Shown: positions 16,379-25,508 of the stretch, piece after piece
How positions within the stretch are numbered: the first letter of the stretch is position 1
Layout: the number at the start of each line of letters is the position of its first letter
Source: Kiritimatiellia bacterium
GTDB lineage: Bacteria > Verrucomicrobiota > Kiritimatiellia > JAFGHX01
Assembly: GCA_016929905.1 (NCBI GenBank)
Contig: JAFGHX010000175.1
Span: forward strand, 1-64,000
DNA: 64,000 bases
Direction: 5' to 3'
Notes under the pieces: generated by a model
What the model was told of the DNA's origin: nothing
Seen by the model: only the letters and a program-made list of their open reading frames with translations
The model's database searches: none
Program-made: the position numbers and the translations under genes

Positions 16379-18853
16379 ATGAACAACGCGATCACGATAC
16401 ACCTCGTTCCCAACGCCCACATCGACCCCGTCTGGCTCTGGGACTGGCGTGAAGGCCTGAACGAAGGGATCGCCACCTGTCGCGCCGTGCTGGACCTGAT
16501 GGACGAATTCCCGGCGCTCACGTTCGTCCGCGGTGAAGCGGCCATCTACCTGCATATCCGGAAGTATGACCCGCCCACATTCCGTCGCATCGCGCGCCGC
16601 GTGAAGGAAGGACGCTGGGATGTCGTGGGCGGTACCCTTATCCAGCCGGACACCAATTTGCCGGCGACCGAGACGTTCATCCGGCAATTCCTGCGAGGCG
16701 TCCGCTATTTCAAGAGTACCTTCAACCTTCGCGTTCGTACCGCGTGGGCGGCCGACTCCTTCGGGCACAGCGCCGGGCTGCCGGATGTGTTTGCCGCTGC
16801 CGGCATCGAGAACTACGCGTTCACCCGGCCCAGCCACAGCCAGCTCCGGCTCCCCGGGCCGGCCTTCTGGTGGCAGGGCGAGGGCGGGGGCCGTATCCTC
16901 GCCTACCGGCCTCCCATCGGGGCCTATCTCGCGGAACGCGGCGACATGATCCGGCGGCTGGATCGCGCCCTGCAATATGCCCAGACCTGTACGCTCAGGA
17001 ACATCGGTGTGTTCATCGGGCTCGGCAACCACGGCGGCGGCCCCTCCCGCCGCCACATCCTCGATGCCCAGCGCTGGTCGGAAGCGCATCCCGGGGTGAA
17101 CGTCGTGTTTTCGACGCTCCATCGTCTCTTTGCCGCGATACGGCGCGAGACAAGCGGCCGGAATCCGACTGTTCTTCCCGTCCACACAGGCGAGTTGAAC
17201 TACTGCTTCCGGGGTTGTTACGCTTCGGCGGCGAGCCTGAAGTTCGCCTTTCGCCGGGCCGAATCCGCGCTCGTACGCGCCGAAACCACCGATACGGCGC
17301 TCTCTGCGTTCATGAAGACCGCGCCAGCCGATCTGCTGGCCGCCTGGGACGGCGTGCTGTTCAACGCGTTCCACGACATTCTGCCCGGCACCAGCATCGA
17401 ACGCGCCTGCGACGAGCAAGCCGCATGGCTCGGCCACGTGATTCACGAGTCGATCGCCGCGGAGGGAAATGCCCTCAACCGCCTCGCCGCCCGCGTGGAT
17501 ACCACCGTCAAGCCGGCGAAAGGCGACTTCCCAACCGCCGTTGCCCTGCTGATCTGGAACCCGCACCCGCACGCGTTCGAAGGCCATGTGGAAATGGAGG
17601 CGTGCCTGGATACCCGGCCGATCAGCGCCTATACGAATCGGCCGCACGAACTCCCCGTCGATGTGCGCGACGCGAACGGAAGGGCGGTCCCCTTCCAGGA
17701 GGTCCCCTCCGAACAGGCGGCCCTGGACCGGCTCGCCTGGCGCAAGCGGGTCGCCGTGCCCGTGAAGCTGCCGCCGCTCGGCTGGTCGGTCTTCACCATG
17801 CAATACGTCGAGAAGGACAAGGCGCTGCCCGCCGCGCCGTCCCAACCAACAGCCCGCTCGATTCGAAACGAATGCCTGGAAGTCAAAGCGGACCCGAGAG
17901 GCAAGAGCATCGCGGTGCGGCTGGCCGACGGCCGGCCTCTGACACGGATCGCCGCGATCACCGTGGACGATCCGTGGGGATCCTGGGGCGCCCCCCGAGA
18001 ACCGGAAGGGAGCGATCTGTCCGTCGTGAAACGGACCTGGCGGATCTCCAAAGTGGAAGTCCTGGAGCAGGGCGCCCAAAAGGCCGTGCTCGGCGTGAAG
18101 ATGAGCGGCGGCCGCTCGGCGCTGGATCTGCGCCTGACCCTTTGGCACGGAACGCCGACGCTGCACGTCTCGGCGCGCGTCCTGTGGAACGAGAAGGACG
18201 CCCGCCTGAAACTCGTGCTCGCGAATGCGGGTGATAAGGCCGAGTACGAGATCCCTGGCGGGACGATCGTTCGCGCGCCGGCCGGCGAGGTACCGGGCGG
18301 ACGATGGGCCGCCGCCGCGCACTTCGGCTTCGCCAGCGATGCGCTCTACGCGTTCGACCTGAAGGGCAAAGCGCTCCGCACCACGATATGCCGGGCCTCG
18401 CGCTACTGTTATGACCCCTCGGCGGAGCCCAGGAAGAAACGGTGGCTGCCGATCCTTGACCGCGGCGAGCTGAAGTTCCGCTGCCTGCTGACAACGGATC
18501 TCCAAAACCTGCCGCGCCTGGCCGCGGAACTCGAAAGACCGCCGGTCGTACTGGCTGTCCCCCCGTCGCCCGGGTCGCTGCCGCGCCGCGGCACGCTGAT
18601 GGCCCTGCACCCGGACTCGCTGGACATGCTGGCCCTCAAGCCCCCGGCCGCGGGCCGCGGAATTGTGCTCCGGGCAAGAGCCCGGCGGGAATGCCGCGGA
18701 ACCCTCACGTGGCTCGGCAAGAAGATCGATCTCGGCCGCCTGGGCAAGGCAGAGATCGCGACCTGGCAAGTCACGCGAAACGGAAAGGCTGTCCGCCTGA
18801 ATGCCGTGGAAGAACGCGCGTCAGTCGTCCCCGCGAAAGGCGCTGAAGAATGA
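16379..18853 (+). CDS. Family GH38 alpha-mannosidase
   Basis: 824 residues from the ATG at 16379; the 1019-residue track frame starts inside the AraC gene. Residues 8-22 (HLVPNAHIDPVWLWDW) hold the zinc-binding His-x-Asp of GH38, and AADSFGHSAGLPD near residue 126 holds the nucleophile Asp. The remaining domains match the helical bundle and C-terminal beta-sandwiches of the family. No signal peptide, so it would act on imported manno-oligosaccharides or glycans. The stop overlaps the start of a mannose-6-phosphate isomerase gene (ATGA), which fits mannose release followed by conversion to fructose-6-phosphate. Confidence 0.93.
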   Translation: MNNAITIHLVPNAHIDPVWLWDWREGLNEGIATCRAVLDLMDEFPALTFVRGEAAIYLHIRKYDPPTFRRIARRVKEGRWDVVGGTLIQPDTNLPATETFIRQFLRGVRYFKSTFNLRVRTAWAADSFGHSAGLPDVFAAAGIENYAFTRPSHSQLRLPGPAFWWQGEGGGRILAYRPPIGAYLAERGDMIRRLDRALQYAQTCTLRNIGVFIGLGNHGGGPSRRHILDAQRWSEAHPGVNVVFSTLHRLFAAIRRETSGRNPTVLPVHTGELNYCFRGCYASAASLKFAFRRAESALVRAETTDTALSAFMKTAPADLLAAWDGVLFNAFHDILPGTSIERACDEQAAWLGHVIHESIAAEGNALNRLAARVDTTVKPAKGDFPTAVALLIWNPHPHAFEGHVEMEACLDTRPISAYTNRPHELPVDVRDANGRAVPFQEVPSEQAALDRLAWRKRVAVPVKLPPLGWSVFTMQYVEKDKALPAAPSQPTARSIRNECLEVKADPRGKSIAVRLADGRPLTRIAAITVDDPWGSWGAPREPEGSDLSVVKRTWRISKVEVLEQGAQKAVLGVKMSGGRSALDLRLTLWHGTPTLHVSARVLWNEKDARLKLVLANAGDKAEYEIPGGTIVRAPAGEVPGGRWAAAAHFGFASDALYAFDLKGKALRTTICRASRYCYDPSAEPRKKRWLPILDRGELKFRCLLTTDLQNLPRLAAELERPPVVLAVPPSPGSLPRRGTLMALHPDSLDMLALKPPAAGRGIVLRARARRECRGTLTWLGKKIDLGRLGKAEIATWQVTRNGKAVRLNAVEERASVVPAKGAEE

Positions 18854-19947
18854 GCGAGCTGTATCCGCTGCGCTTCAAGGAAATCCTCAGAGCCTACCCC
18901 TTCGGCAATCGATGGATCGTCCGTACGTTCCATAAGGAAGGGCTCCCGGCAGACCATCCCATCTCCGAAACCTGGGAGGTCTGCGACCGGCCCGGAGAGT
19001 CGAGCCTCATCCTGAACGGCCCGCTCAAAGGCTTGTCGCTGGCTGAGGTGAGCCGGCAGTTCAAGGAGGAACTGCTGGGCAACGAGATCGTCAGGCGATG
19101 CCGGCTGCGCTTTCCACTGCTCGTCAAGTTCCTGGACGCGTCCCACGAGCTCGGCGAACAGGCCCATCAGGATGATGGATTGGCGAAGAGAAGGAACCTG
19201 CCGGATACCGGCAAGACAGAAGCGTGGTACATGATCCGGACCACGCCGGACGCCACCGCGGAAATCGGCAACAAAGACGGCGTCACGGGCAAGGACGTCG
19301 TGGCCGCCGTCCTCGCCGGGACTGCCGCCTCGCTCATGAATACGCGTCCGATTTCCGAGAAAGACGCCTTCCTGCTCTACGCCGGCGTCATGCACCACAC
19401 ATACGGGGGCGCCTTGTTCTACGAAATCATGCAGAACTCGGATGTGGTCATCGACCTGCGAAAAGCGGACGGGACCATGACCGACACGGAAGCCCGGAAA
19501 CGCGCCGAGGAAGCGGCCGAAGGCGTGTATCTGGAAGAGGGTGCCGACTACAGAATCGAGCCGGTCGTCATTTCAGACGGCGAACACCGGCACGCCTACC
19601 TGCTGGCGTGTGAGTACTTCGCGCTGGAACGAATCGACATCCACACGCCCTACCGCCTCACGCGCGACGGAGACAGGTTCCACATCCTGACGCAGATCGC
19701 GGGTGCGTCCGAAATCGCGGCGAACGGCGCCGCTGTGGCCTTGCCCCTGGGGACGAGTTGCCTGCTGCCGGCAGCCGTGGGGGACGCCGTGATCACGCCG
19801 AAAGAAGACGCCTCTGTGTTGATTGCCTACGTGCCCGACCTGCTGAAGAACGTCATCCATCCGCTGCGTAACGCAGGCGTTCCCGACAGAACGATCGAGA
19901 AGCTGGGCGGCACGACCCGGCTGAATCACCTTTCGCGATATCTATGA
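18850..19947 (+). CDS. manA: Class I mannose-6-phosphate isomerase family protein
   Basis: 365 residues, cupin fold. Metal-site motifs are EQAHQDDG (usual QVHPDD), KTEAWYMI and YAGVMHHTYGGALFYEIMQNSDVVIDL, the last matching the PAGTVHa...yEIqQsSD block of type I isomerases. The family catalyses the mannose-6-phosphate to fructose-6-phosphate step. ATGA overlap with the GH38 gene shows translational coupling. Divergence in the first motif and the lack of a clear WGG near the N-terminus leave room for a related sugar isomerase. The 3' end overlaps the converging amidohydrolase gene by 22 bases. Confidence 0.85.
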   Translation: MSELYPLRFKEILRAYPFGNRWIVRTFHKEGLPADHPISETWEVCDRPGESSLILNGPLKGLSLAEVSRQFKEELLGNEIVRRCRLRFPLLVKFLDASHELGEQAHQDDGLAKRRNLPDTGKTEAWYMIRTTPDATAEIGNKDGVTGKDVVAAVLAGTAASLMNTRPISEKDAFLLYAGVMHHTYGGALFYEIMQNSDVVIDLRKADGTMTDTEARKRAEEAAEGVYLEEGADYRIEPVVISDGEHRHAYLLACEYFALERIDIHTPYRLTRDGDRFHILTQIAGASEIAANGAAVALPLGTSCLLPAAVGDAVITPKEDASVLIAYVPDLLKNVIHPLRNAGVPDRTIEKLGGTTRLNHLSRYL

Positions 19948-20840
19948 CGATCGCGCAAGAGTGCGGACCGAGACTTCAGGTGCCGGTCGTAGACGGCCTG
20001 GCGTCTGTAGCCCCAGCCCATCCAGCCGAGCGGCTTGTCGTGGTATTGCGGGCCGATCGCGCCGACCGGGAGGTCCACCACCCGCACGCCCGGCTGATCG
20101 TCCATCTGGCAGAAGACATCGCCCATGGGGCCGACGGCAAAGCTGCCGCCGTTGAATCGTCCCGCGTGGTTGACGACCACGATGAAGACCTCGTTCTCGG
20201 CGGCGCGGACCCGGGTGATCATCTCGTTGTCGGCACGGTTCTCGGTGTTGTCCATGCGCCAGGTGTTGGTCGCCAGCGGACAGGCGACGAGCTCGGCCCC
20301 CAGACTGCGCAGACAACGCACCGATTCCGGCACCTCGCGATCAAAGCAGATCATGAGCCCCACCCGGGAGGTATGCCCGCCGTGCGGCACCTCGCACACG
20401 GTGAACCCGTCGCCCGGCGTGAACAGGCCGTCGCCCGTGACGGCCTCGAAATGCCGGCAGTGGACCTTGCGGTAAACGGCGGCGATGTCGCCCTCCCGCT
20501 GAATCAGCACGGCGCTATTGTGAAACGTATCATCCGCCGCCTTCTCCGCGAACCCGAACACAACAGCCAGCTTCAGCTCCGCGGCCTTGTCGCGGATCCG
20601 TCGGACGGCCGGCCCGTCGAGCGGCTCGGCCGCCGTCCGTATCCGCTCCAGGAACCCGTCGCAACGACGCGCGTACCCGTGCAGCACGCACTCGGGGGTG
20701 ATGGCGAGTTCCGCGCCCTGCTCGCCTGCCCGTTCGAGCGCCGCCAGCGTGCGCGCCAGGTTCTCCGCACACGCCCACTCATCGGTGTACACCTGACACA
20801 ACGCCACTCGCATCGATGCCGAATCGGGAGGATACTCCAT
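19926..20840 (-). CDS. Carbon-nitrogen hydrolase (nitrilase superfamily)
   Basis: 304 residues. The catalytic triad is visible: Glu in ITPECVLHGY, Lys in YRKVHCRHF and Cys in MICFDREVPES. Family members hydrolyse amides (N-carbamoyl amines, omega-amides, beta-ureido acids). A purine-rich AAGGGGG before the ATG at 20840 supports this start; MRVALCQV at 20813 is the alternative. It stands alone on the minus strand, overlapping the end of the isomerase gene. Substrate not deducible. Confidence 0.9.
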   Translation of the reverse strand: MEYPPDSASMRVALCQVYTDEWACAENLARTLAALERAGEQGAELAITPECVLHGYARRCDGFLERIRTAAEPLDGPAVRRIRDKAAELKLAVVFGFAEKAADDTFHNSAVLIQREGDIAAVYRKVHCRHFEAVTGDGLFTPGDGFTVCEVPHGGHTSRVGLMICFDREVPESVRCLRSLGAELVACPLATNTWRMDNTENRADNEMITRVRAAENEVFIVVVNHAGRFNGGSFAVGPMGDVFCQMDDQPGVRVVDLPVGAIGPQYHDKPLGWMGWGYRRQAVYDRHLKSRSALLRDRHRYRER

Positions 20841-20968
20841 TCAGACCCCCTTCCCCAGCATGGGGCCAGATGACGCGCCCCCTCTTTTATACCTCGATCC
20901 ACGGTTATGCAAGCGTATCGTACCGAAAACCTGAACAAGAAAAGATGTCGCGATTCAGAGAAGGATTG

Positions 20969-20974
20969 TATAAT
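20969..20974 (+). promoter_or_regulatory. TATAAT box upstream of the MBL-fold gene
   Basis: A consensus -10 box in a short AT-rich stretch 60 bases before the ATG at 21034. The -35 region (about 20946) is poor. Confidence 0.4.
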
Positions 20975-21033
20975 GCGGACGATCGCGACCCGCTCAAGAG
21001 CACAGCCCCACCTCACACAGGAGGAACCGCGGC

Positions 21034-21762
21034 ATGCAGATCCAAGACGTCGACGTCACCTATCTCTCCCACGTCTGCTTCCGGTTCAAGAGCCCGCGGG
21101 GCAAGACCCTGATCACCGACCCCATGTACGCCCCGGAATTCCCGTGGGAAGGCCACATCGAGAAGTATCTCTCGCCACCGGCCGTTCCGGTCGCAGACAT
21201 CCGCGCCTGCGACGCCGTCTTCGTCTCGCATATCCACGGCGACCACTTCGACCCGGACGCCGTGCTGACGATCCAGAAGAACACCGGCGCCAAGGTCATC
21301 GCGCCGCCGGACGTTCTCGACAAACTCCGCGCCAAAGGCGCCGACAAGGCGCTCTTGTTCCAGGCGACCGACGGCGCCGCCTTCGCGTTCGGCGACCTGC
21401 GCGTCCGCACGTTCGGCGGCTATGACAACTCGTTCGACGAGCACCGCCGCTGCAACAAGTTCGCCATCCTGATCGATGTGGGGCACACCAGCCTCTTCTA
21501 CAGCGGCGACTGCCACGAACTGCCGCCGGGCGTACGCGGCACCGAGGTGGACGCCCTGTTCTCCTGGCCGCAGAACACGCCGGAACTGCACAGAGCGTTC
21601 TGCGCCGACATCAAGGCGAAACGGTTCGTCATCATGCATTGCGACCGCTTCGCGCCGGGCGACTTCCTCTGTAACATGGACCCGGAAGACCAGAAACGGC
21701 GCCTGGACGGACTCGTGCCGGGGCTGGAGATCGTGGTGCCGGTCAGGGCGGAGACACTGTAA
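21034..21762 (+). CDS. MBL-fold metal-dependent hydrolase (UPF0173/UlaG-like)
   Basis: 242 residues with AGGAGG before the start. SHIHGDHFD is the HxHxDH zinc-binding motif, and SGDCHELPPG and IMHCDRFAPG supply later ligands. The layout recalls UlaG-type lactonases and the UPF0173 group, which act on phosphorylated or cyclic sugar derivatives. It precedes the GH20-like enzyme on the same strand by 130 bases with a GC-rich hairpin between. Cytoplasmic. Substrate unknown. Confidence 0.88.
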   Translation: MQIQDVDVTYLSHVCFRFKSPRGKTLITDPMYAPEFPWEGHIEKYLSPPAVPVADIRACDAVFVSHIHGDHFDPDAVLTIQKNTGAKVIAPPDVLDKLRAKGADKALLFQATDGAAFAFGDLRVRTFGGYDNSFDEHRRCNKFAILIDVGHTSLFYSGDCHELPPGVRGTEVDALFSWPQNTPELHRAFCADIKAKRFVIMHCDRFAPGDFLCNMDPEDQKRRLDGLVPGLEIVVPVRAETL

Positions 21763-21894
21763 AGTGGGCATTGCCCGCAAGGTTGGCAGGGCACGCTTCA
21801 CCGACGCTGTCCGCCATAGCGCCTGCGCGACGGCGGAAGCGCCGCCCCGGGCCTCGGCTTCGGTGAAGCCGGGCCTACCCGGATGGAGAAGACA

Positions 21895-23334
21895 ATGAGC
21901 CACATCCGCATCAAGGCCGTCATGCTCGATATGGCGCGGTGCACCGAAAAGCACCGCTATTACCACGACCTGGTGCCCCGGCTTGCCGCGTGGGGCTACA
22001 ACACCATCTTCGCACACTTCACCGACGACGAAGGCTGTGCCATGCGGTTCGATTCGCACCCGCGGCTGGCAAGTCCGCATGCGTTCACCAAGCGCGACAT
22101 GCGGCGCTGGGTGTCAAGCGCAGCGGCTCACGGCGTCACCGTCATCCCCGAACTCGAGTCGTTCGGCCACACCGTCTACATTCACGGACTCAAAGCGTAC
22201 AGGCACCTGCGCGAGCCGACCGTCGGCCACTTCAACGCCATCAACCCGCTGCACCGCGAGACGCGCCGTATCATGCGCCATCTGGTGCGCGAAACCGCCG
22301 AAGTGTTCGACGCACCCTACATCCATATGGGGCTCGACGAAGTGAATTTCGGGGCCAGCCCGCAGGTCCGGCGCGCGCGGCGCTCGAAGGAGAAGTGGCA
22401 TATCTTTGCCGACTACATCTGCGCCATGCGTGCCGAGACCGAAGCAGCCGGCAGGCGCATGATGATATGGGGCGATCACCTGCTCAAGACCCCGGAAATC
22501 GCCGGTGCGGTGCCAAAGGACATCGTGATCTGTGATTGGCATTACCAGGTGAACGTCGGGCCTGATACCGTCGAGTTCTTCACGGAACGCGGGTTCGAGG
22601 TCGTCTGTTGCCCCGCCACCAGCCGATCGGGCGATCTGCTCCTGCCCGCGGCACTGACCCAGACCAACCTGCAGCGGTTCTCCCGCATCGCGTATGCCGG
22701 CGGCCGGCGCGTGATCGGGTTGATGAATACCGTCTGGTATCCGCAACGGATGCTGTGCGGGATCGAACAGTTCGCGCTCGCGCTGGGCGGCGCGTGGTTC
22801 AACCAGCCCGAGACCGACCCGCGCGACACCCTTCGCGCGTTTGTACGCAGGCAGTACGGGCTACGCCGCGGCGCGGCTGTGGCCGACGCGGTTCTCGAGC
22901 TGTCACGCTTGATGCCCAGCCGCGACACGTTGTTCTCGCTCCTGGACACAGGCAGCCAGCCCGCAGGACCGTTGACGGCTTGCGAGCTGGCAGGGGCCGA
23001 GGCGATGGGTGCAGAGGCGCGCCGCCTGCGGACGCTGTTCTGCCGGGCGCGGACGTGTATCCAGCAGAATCACGCCGAGTACGAGAACTATGCGCTGGCC
23101 TGCGCAATCCTGGAATGGGCCGTTGCGGTTGGCACCGCACGAACGAACGGGGCCGGCAAGACCACGCACCGGTCGCTCTCCAGACAGGGCCACGCCCTGC
23201 TCTCCCGCTGCAAGGCCGATTGGCAACGCGGCCGGTATCTCGATGACGGCAAGTGGGCCCTGCGCAATCAGCCCGCCCGATGCCGAAATGCGCTCATCGC
23301 CAGCCTCGAACTCGCCCTCGAACGCCTGGCGTGA
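21895..23334 (+). CDS. GH20-like beta-N-acetylhexosaminidase
   Basis: 479 residues from the ATG at 21895, where GGAGAAG lies at the right distance; the track start (21883) adds MEKT. Residues 5-330 form a TIM barrel with HFTDDEGCAMRF, VIPELESFGHT and YIHMGLDEVNFG; the Asp-Glu of the last motif is the GH20 catalytic pair (Asp holds the N-acetyl group, Glu is acid/base). No signal peptide and no N-terminal GH20b domain are seen, so it is a cytoplasmic variant. Residues 340-479 are a helical tail of unknown role. Confidence 0.85.
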   Translation: MSHIRIKAVMLDMARCTEKHRYYHDLVPRLAAWGYNTIFAHFTDDEGCAMRFDSHPRLASPHAFTKRDMRRWVSSAAAHGVTVIPELESFGHTVYIHGLKAYRHLREPTVGHFNAINPLHRETRRIMRHLVRETAEVFDAPYIHMGLDEVNFGASPQVRRARRSKEKWHIFADYICAMRAETEAAGRRMMIWGDHLLKTPEIAGAVPKDIVICDWHYQVNVGPDTVEFFTERGFEVVCCPATSRSGDLLLPAALTQTNLQRFSRIAYAGGRRVIGLMNTVWYPQRMLCGIEQFALALGGAWFNQPETDPRDTLRAFVRRQYGLRRGAAVADAVLELSRLMPSRDTLFSLLDTGSQPAGPLTACELAGAEAMGAEARRLRTLFCRARTCIQQNHAEYENYALACAILEWAVAVGTARTNGAGKTTHRSLSRQGHALLSRCKADWQRGRYLDDGKWALRNQPARCRNALIASLELALERLA

Positions 23335-23369
23335 CGGGTGGTCCTTCTCCCCTCTGAAGGCGCGCGTTG

Positions 23370-23449
23370 CGGGAATCGAGGATTGCCGCGAGGCGACCAC
23401 ACCCGATTACCCTTGAAACGTCGCCTCGTGGCAATCCTTTCGATTCCCG
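23370..23449. repeat. Long inverted repeat with arms of 28-30 bases
   Basis: Arms 23370-23397 and 23420-23449 pair along their whole length except for one mismatch and a 2-base bulge, with a 22-base loop. It lies after GH20 and before the converging nucleoside hydrolase. It could be a terminator, a small RNA or a miniature mobile element. The rest of the gap to 23628 has CTTTCGCG-type repeats near 23583-23612 and no gene. Confidence 0.7.
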
Positions 23450-23628
23450 TAACAACCGTTGGCTGTCCGGGCACCCGCAGCGCATACCGACCAGCCCTCT
23501 GCGGCCTCAGCGAGCTCGAGCGAGTCTCCGACCCGACTTCGCTCGGATAGCCTCGTCGGGCACAGGCGGGCGAGAGATTCCTCTGCCTTTCGCGTTTCTT
23601 TCGCGAGCTTTCGCGGGCCAACCTCCAG

Positions 23629-24519
23629 CTACGCCGGGGCGGCCACGTCGGCTTCCAGCTTCTCGAAGAAAATCGCCCACGTCCCGGCCGGGTCGATGTC
23701 GAACACGCGCCGCATCTGCCCGTGCGGCCGCTTCGGGTCAAACTCCAAATGCGGCCGCAGTTCCGGCGCCGGAATCACCTCCTCCTCGCAGACGCCGGGA
23801 TCGATCAGCCAGGCGATGTCACCCACGTCGTAAAACCCCTTGTCCGGCGACATAAAGTGCGGACGCTTCCGCCGGTATTCGTGCAGGAACGTGCCCAATG
23901 CACCCAACGGCGCAAGCCGGCGCTCCGTCTCCTCAAACGGAATCCGCAACGCCGTGCCCGTGTCGAACCACACCAGCGGCACATCGATCTGGAGTAACGT
24001 CCGCGCCGCCAGCACGTCGTTCGCCACGTTGAACTGCGTCGTGCGCGCCGGCCAGTTCATCTCGTTGCGCGCGTGAAACACGTACCGAACCCGCGGCGCA
24101 ATCTCCGGCGCCTTCAGAATCGCCGCCGCCAGATTCGTCGCCGCACCCAGACACACCACCCACAGGGGATCCGCAGGGCTGCCCACCAAAGCCCGCTCTA
24201 TGATGAAGTCAGCGCCTTCGCTTTCGCTCGGGACGCCCGCGTACTGCATCGGGTCGCCACCGCGTTTGACGGGATAGACCCCGGCTTCCCCGGCGAGCCG
24301 CAACTCCTCCAGCAGCAGCGCGTACGATTCCTCCGTGCTGCCCGGCTTGTGGGAAAAATGCGTCGCCACAAAGCCCTCGAGCCGGAACCGGTCGGGCGCA
24401 CGCAGCGCCAGCGCCACGGCGTAGAGATCGTCGATCTCATTCGCCGCGTCCGTATCCACCAACAACCGCAGCCTCCGTCCCGCCGCCGGCACATCCGGCA
24501 CACATCGCTCCGCCTGCAT
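23629..24519 (-). CDS. Inosine/uridine-preferring nucleoside hydrolase family protein
   Basis: 296 residues, with GGAGGTGA upstream. LLVDTDAANEIDDLYA carries the calcium-binding D-x-D-x4-x-D-D cluster that defines the family, LGAATNLAAA is the second conserved block, and GFYDVGDIAW holds the late conserved Asp. The family cleaves the N-glycosidic bond of ribonucleosides. PVC-type genomes have many paralogues near sugar genes, some perhaps acting on other ribosides. Divergent from the AraC gene at 24693. Confidence 0.9.
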   Translation of the reverse strand: MQAERCVPDVPAAGRRLRLLVDTDAANEIDDLYAVALALRAPDRFRLEGFVATHFSHKPGSTEESYALLLEELRLAGEAGVYPVKRGGDPMQYAGVPSESEGADFIIERALVGSPADPLWVVCLGAATNLAAAILKAPEIAPRVRYVFHARNEMNWPARTTQFNVANDVLAARTLLQIDVPLVWFDTGTALRIPFEETERRLAPLGALGTFLHEYRRKRPHFMSPDKGFYDVGDIAWLIDPGVCEEEVIPAPELRPHLEFDPKRPHGQMRRVFDIDPAGTWAIFFEKLEADVAAPA

Positions 24520-24573
24520 CGTTCACCTCCGTCCTCCGCGTACGTCAAACGCCGTCCCCTGTCGGCAAATTCT

Positions 24574-24661
24574 CAGCATAAAACTTTTCCACTCGATAGA
24601 AGTATTCACCATTGTTTGCGCCTCTTCAATAGGCTATTGTCCTCGAAGAACAGCATAAAAC
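24574..24661. promoter_or_regulatory. Divergent promoter with CAGCATAAAAC direct repeats
   Basis: CAGCATAAAAC occurs at 24574-24584 and 24651-24661, 77 bases apart. Between them TTGTTT (24612-24617) and TATTGT (24635-24640) form a plausible promoter, 17-base spacing, for the AraC gene. The region is much richer in A and T than its surroundings. The repeats may be AraC half-sites for a loop. Confidence 0.5.
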
Positions 24662-24692
24662 AACCGCTTTGCACAGAGATTGGAGGCGAGGG

Positions 24693-25451
24693 ATGCCAGA
24701 GGCGAGGCTGCCAAGACTCGTTGGGATGGGCAGTCGGGAGGACGCGCGCAGCGTGCGTTTTCATCGGCATCCCGGAGTCGAGTTGATCTACGTGAACAAA
24801 GGCCTGTGCCGGACGCGCATCCAGGGGAGCGAGGAGGTCTTGGAGGGCCGGCCGGGCTGGCTGTACGTGATTCCGGCGGGTGCCCTGCACGACCAGCGCC
24901 GGATGACGGTAAGCCGGACGACCTATCTGGTGCTGGATACGGCACAGGTGCGGATCCAAGCCTGGCCCCGGTTGCTCTATCTGGGCCCGGAGAGCCACGA
25001 GGCCCGCTGGTTGTGCGACGTCTACGAACTCGCCCGCACGGCCCCTGCCTCGGATGACATGGCGGGCGGGTTGCTTCTGGCATTGTTGCGCAGGCTCGAG
25101 ACGCGCATCGAGCAGCGCGACGACGCGCCTCGCGTTCCGCAACCTGTGGCGACGGCGATTTCTCTTGTGCGCGACAACATCGACTCGGAACTGACGGTCG
25201 CGCAGGTGGGCAAGGCCGGGGGTCTTTCGGCGAGTCGCATGGCGGCTCTCTTCAAGCAGCATTGCGGCTGCGGGATCATTGCCTATCAGCAGCAGCTCCG
25301 CCTCGATCGCGCGCGGCGCCTGTTGCAGGACCCCTACCTGCGCGTTTCAGAGGTGGCGCGCGCCTGTGGATACGCAGACGTGAACTACTTCATCCGGCTC
25401 TTCCGCCAGCGGCACGGTGCGGCGCCGAACAGGTGGCGCAAACGGCACTAG
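24693..25451 (+). CDS. AraC family transcriptional regulator
   Basis: 252 residues from the ATG at 24693, with GGAGG upstream; the track starts at a TTG eight codons earlier. An N-terminal cupin-like sensing domain (VRFHRHPGVELIYVNKG, YVIPAGALHDQ) is followed by two helix-turn-helix units, LTVAQVGKAGGLSASRMAALFKQHCG and VSEVARACGYADVNYFIRLFRQRHGAAPNRWR. It probably controls the divergent nucleoside hydrolase gene and itself. Confidence 0.92.
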   Translation: MPEARLPRLVGMGSREDARSVRFHRHPGVELIYVNKGLCRTRIQGSEEVLEGRPGWLYVIPAGALHDQRRMTVSRTTYLVLDTAQVRIQAWPRLLYLGPESHEARWLCDVYELARTAPASDDMAGGLLLALLRRLETRIEQRDDAPRVPQPVATAISLVRDNIDSELTVAQVGKAGGLSASRMAALFKQHCGCGIIAYQQQLRLDRARRLLQDPYLRVSEVARACGYADVNYFIRLFRQRHGAAPNRWRKRH

Positions 25452-25474
25452 CCGTGCCGCCGCGCGGCACGGCT
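25450..25474. terminator. Strong hairpin at the end of the AraC gene
   Basis: AGCCGTGCCGC, three bases, then its exact complement GCGGCACGGCT, starting in the stop codon. The 11-bp perfect stem lies between converging genes and could serve both. Confidence 0.6.
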
Positions 25475-25489
25475 GATGCGTTTGATGGT

Positions 25490-25507
25490 GCAGGCAGGAA
25501 TGCCTGC
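25490..25507. repeat. Palindromic repeat GCAGGCAGGAATGCCTGC, second copy
   Basis: Identical to 10790-10807. Read on the minus strand, the adjoining gene's TAG stop is embedded in GGAGTAGCGCAGGCATTC, so the repeat reaches across the end of the coding sequence. Confidence 0.75.
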
Positions 25508-25508
25508 G

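Noticed and set aside
16178-18769. 863-codon minus-strand open frame opposite the GH38 gene
   Set aside because: Very long, but a mirror of the high-GC third codon positions of GH38, which has its full catalytic motifs on the other strand.
20907-21425. 172-codon frame overlapping the MBL-fold gene
   Set aside because: Arg/Pro-rich shadow frame. The MBL frame has the zinc motif and an AGGAGG site.
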